The translations under genes were made by a program, and so were the position numbers. DNA of 64,000 nucleotides from Amphritea opalescens (GTDB taxonomy: Bacteria > Pseudomonadota > Gammaproteobacteria > Pseudomonadales > Balneatricaceae). Where the stretch lies: positions 173,111 through 237,110 of the forward strand of contig NZ_RQXW01000007.1 in the NCBI RefSeq assembly GCF_003957515.1, written 5' to 3'. Positions 62,147 through 64,000 of this stretch are shown piece by piece (position 1 is the stretch's first letter; every line of letters starts with the position of its first letter). The notes below the pieces were generated by a model. That model saw only the letters and a program-made list of their open reading frames with translations. It was not told the origin of the DNA and did no database searches.

Positions 62147-62950
62147 TTAAAGCTGTTGTGCCAGATTGTAATCGGCTTCGCCAATCGCAGGGGTGTCGGT
62201 CATGCCGGCTAATACTTCGACAATATGCCGCGCTTCAACCGGTTTACCTTCCCGCTTGAGTTTACCTGCCATGTTCAGCAGGCAACCTAAATCACCACCG
62301 AGTAGGGTGTGGGCACCGGTATTGCTGATGTTGTCAGTTTTATTCGATACCATGCGATTAGATATTTCTGGGTATTTCACACAGAAGGTGCCTCCAAAAC
62401 CACAGCAGGTTTCCGCTTCATCCATCTCTTCGAGTTCGACGCCCTGTACATGGCTCAGCAGCTGCCGGGGTTGCTGTTTGATGCCTAACTCTCTCAGCCC
62501 TGCGCAGGAGTCGTGATAGGTGACTTTATGGTCAAATTGCAGCTGTTGTAGCTGGACCTCAAGCGCTTCGGAACGCAATACATCAAATAGAAATGAAGTG
62601 ATTTCGTGGGATCGAGCAGCAAGTGATTTAGCCTGCAAAAAATAGGGGTCAGCGGAGTCGAATAGATCTGGATATTGGTGCAGCATCCCGATGCAGGAGC
62701 CAGAAGGCGCGACGATGTACTCATAGCCGTCGAAAGCATCGATGGTCTGTCGGGCGATCTCAGCGGTGGTTTTCCGGTCACCCGAGTTGAAGGCGGGTTG
62801 GCCGCAGCAGGTTTGCCGTTCAGGTACCTCGACGGAGCAGCCCGCCTGTTCTAATAGTTTTACGGTGGCGAAAGCGACGGATGGGCGAAACATATCCGCT
62901 AGACAGGTGACAAACAGGCCGACACGCGGACCCGAAGATGTATTTGGCAT
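62147..62950 (-). CDS. lutA: LutA, CCG-domain oxidoreductase
   Basis: A 267 aa protein with two cysteine-rich CCG domains: TCCGQPAFNSGD (about 47-58) and TCCGFGGTFCVKYPE (about 188-202). GLFVTCLADMFRPSVAFATV at the N-terminus is typical of LutA/YkgE. Probably binds an unusual cluster and acts in L-lactate to pyruvate oxidation with LutB and LutC. First gene of lutABC, divergent from the GntR regulator. No lactate permease is in the window. Confidence 0.94.
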   Translation of the reverse strand: MPNTSSGPRVGLFVTCLADMFRPSVAFATVKLLEQAGCSVEVPERQTCCGQPAFNSGDRKTTAEIARQTIDAFDGYEYIVAPSGSCIGMLHQYPDLFDSADPYFLQAKSLAARSHEITSFLFDVLRSEALEVQLQQLQFDHKVTYHDSCAGLRELGIKQQPRQLLSHVQGVELEEMDEAETCCGFGGTFCVKYPEISNRMVSNKTDNISNTGAHTLLGGDLGCLLNMAGKLKREGKPVEARHIVEVLAGMTDTPAIGEADYNLAQQL

Positions 62951-63082
62951 TTATAGTTACCGTTTTTTATCGTTATTGGCTTAAGAGCTGGATAAATGGC
63001 GTCAGCAATTAAGTCTTGTTATTGCGTTGTTGCTACTCAAGATAGTTAATGAAGCGCAGGAAAGAAATGTTACACTCGAAAC

Positions 63083-63093
63083 TGGTCTGACCA
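63083..63093. promoter_or_regulatory. GntR/FadR-type operator TGGTCTGACCA
   Basis: A perfect TGGTC-T-GACCA dyad, 22 bp before the GntR-family start, inside the 164-bp lutA/regulator divergent region. It fits the TGGN(5)CCA core recognised by FadR-subfamily regulators such as LldR and PdhR. Likely controls both promoters. Confidence 0.65.
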
Positions 63094-63114
63094 AAAGCCT
63101 AGGGTTATCTCTGT

Positions 63115-63810
63115 ATGAAGCAGAATTTGAGTGACGATCTGTTACAGCAACTAAAAGAGTGTTTATTCACCGGTGCGTTACTGCCGGGGGCTGAGTTAAC
63201 CTCCCAGCGGCGTATGTCGGCATCGTTAAAAGTCTCCCGTGCGACGGTGCGGGAAGCGGTGGGGCAGTTAGAGGCCGAAGGTTATGTTGAGGTGCGTCAC
63301 GGGGGAAAGACCCGCGCAAAAAACCTTCTTGAACCTCATTTCAATATGTCTCTAGGTGAGGGGAAAGCGCTGGGGGATAACCCAGAGTTTCAGCGGCAAG
63401 TGTTAGAGGTGCGGGCGATGCTGGAAGGTGAGGCCGCCTTCTATACAGCGCAGCGAGCCACCGATGATCAGTTAAAGGCGTTGGATGCGGAATATCGAAA
63501 GATGCAGCAGCGGCAGCAGGAAACGACACTGGAAAAAGCGAAAGAGGATCTGCGCTTTCATATGATGATTGCCGAGTCCTCCCACCACCTATTGATTATC
63601 TCTTTTAGTCAGCTGTTCTATACCCGTTTTTTTAATGCCATCTATGGGGTGCTGATTCGGACATTAAAAACTAATGGCCGTTACCCTGAGGGGATTCGTG
63701 CGCAACACAGTGCTATCCATCAGGCTATTATGCAACGTGATGCCGAGGCCGCCCGCAGCGCGGCAAGCGAGCATATCCTCTATACCCGTCGGCATCTGGA
63801 AAAGGATTAA
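63115..63810 (+). CDS. FadR-subfamily GntR regulator, probable lut repressor
   Basis: A 231 aa regulator. Winged HTH about residues 5-70 (RMSASLKVSRATVREAVGQL, EAEGYVEVRHGG) and an all-helical FCD ligand domain about 90-225 with the metal-site residues spaced as D/H/H (RFHMMIAESSHH, QHSAIHQAI). Divergent from lutABC and preceded by a TGGTCTGACCA dyad, so lactate-responsive autorepression and lut repression are likely, as for LldR-type regulators. Starts at ATG 63115. Confidence 0.88.
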   Translation: MKQNLSDDLLQQLKECLFTGALLPGAELTSQRRMSASLKVSRATVREAVGQLEAEGYVEVRHGGKTRAKNLLEPHFNMSLGEGKALGDNPEFQRQVLEVRAMLEGEAAFYTAQRATDDQLKALDAEYRKMQQRQQETTLEKAKEDLRFHMMIAESSHHLLIISFSQLFYTRFFNAIYGVLIRTLKTNGRYPEGIRAQHSAIHQAIMQRDAEAARSAASEHILYTRRHLEKD

Positions 63811-63861
63811 TGAGAGTTAACCATTCTGCAAACCAAGCCTATCTTCCGTTACTTTTACATC

Positions 63862-63876
63862 GCCCCTAGAAGGGGC
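63862..63876 (+). terminator. Hairpin after the GntR gene
   Basis: GCCCCT and AGGGGC around AGA, followed by TCCTTGTATGTTT, a weak terminator. The last 120 bases of the window hold another AGGGGCTCCCC-like segment and no gene. Confidence 0.5.
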
Positions 63877-64000
63877 TCCTTGTATGTTTAGTCTCAACGA
63901 TTATTTATCATTGGTAATCGTTTCTGGGGAAGCCGCCCGCTCCTTGAAGCAGTTTTTCTGACTTCGTGTGTAGAGGGGCTCCCCACCTCATTGCTTAGTT

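Noticed and set aside
1..64000. CRISPR arrays, insertion sequences, integrases, tRNA or rRNA genes
   Set aside because: Looked for spaced direct repeats, transposase/integrase motifs and RNA-gene patterns; none seen by eye. A tRNA scan would settle the last point.

Overview
The window looks like the chromosome of a free-living, flagellated marine gammaproteobacterium, most like the Oceanospirillales/Pseudomonadales. The gene order argF, argD, grxD, peroxiredoxin, rnt, motY, argG resembles a block I remember from Pseudomonas. MotY points to a sodium-driven flagellum, a phasin to polyhydroxyalkanoate storage, and UmpAB-like membrane proteins to a saline habitat. A complete mevalonate pathway is unusual in this class but is known in some marine lineages. 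The genus is not fixed by what I can see. No tRNA, rRNA, insertion sequence, prophage or CRISPR array was found.

Layout. 0-6 kb (- strand): a lipid A/LPS phosphoethanolamine transferase, then a tight unit of an archaeal-type nucleoside/AMP phosphorylase, a PRPP-synthetase-like protein, an AlkB dioxygenase and an NfsA-type nitroreductase. 6-11 kb: purU, a CBS protein, a DnaT-like and lambda-P-like overlapping replication pair, a VOC protein and a DUF3549 protein. 11-14 kb: a four-gene operon of two DUF1538 membrane proteins, a PII-like protein and a CBS protein. 14-17.5 kb: class II DAHP synthase with yqcC, a carboxymuconolactone decarboxylase-like protein, a frameshifted hypothetical gene and metR. 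17.6-26.5 kb: the arginine, redox and motY block, then a receiver/TPR protein.

26.8-35.4 kb (+ strand): HMG-CoA reductase, type 2 IPP isomerase, HMG-CoA synthase, two GHMP kinases, diphosphomevalonate decarboxylase and DNA polymerase II, closely packed and with three probable TTG starts. 35.5-43.4 kb (- strand): an apparently Fur-controlled iron unit of exbB, exbD, exbD, tonB, a TonB-dependent receptor, an FMN alpha-hydroxyacid oxidase, a PiuC-type dioxygenase and an iron-binding protein. 43.8-45.9 kb: an MFS transporter and a phasin with a palindrome upstream.

46.2-55.1 kb (+ strand): a probable uptake-and-hydrolysis operon of an alkaline-phosphatase-superfamily enzyme, a HAD phosphatase, a large family 5 solute-binding protein, two permeases, a double ATPase and a LysR regulator. 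It is the best candidate here for an undescribed pathway. 55.2-59.7 kb: a YjfB-like small protein, and a di-heme cytochrome c peroxidase translationally coupled to a 1068-residue PAS/GGDEF/EAL protein. 60-63.8 kb: lutABC for lactate oxidation with a divergent FadR-type GntR regulator and a matching operator.

Start codons were re-chosen in several genes from Shine-Dalgarno spacing and family N-termini. All functional calls rest on motif recognition by eye, without database searches.
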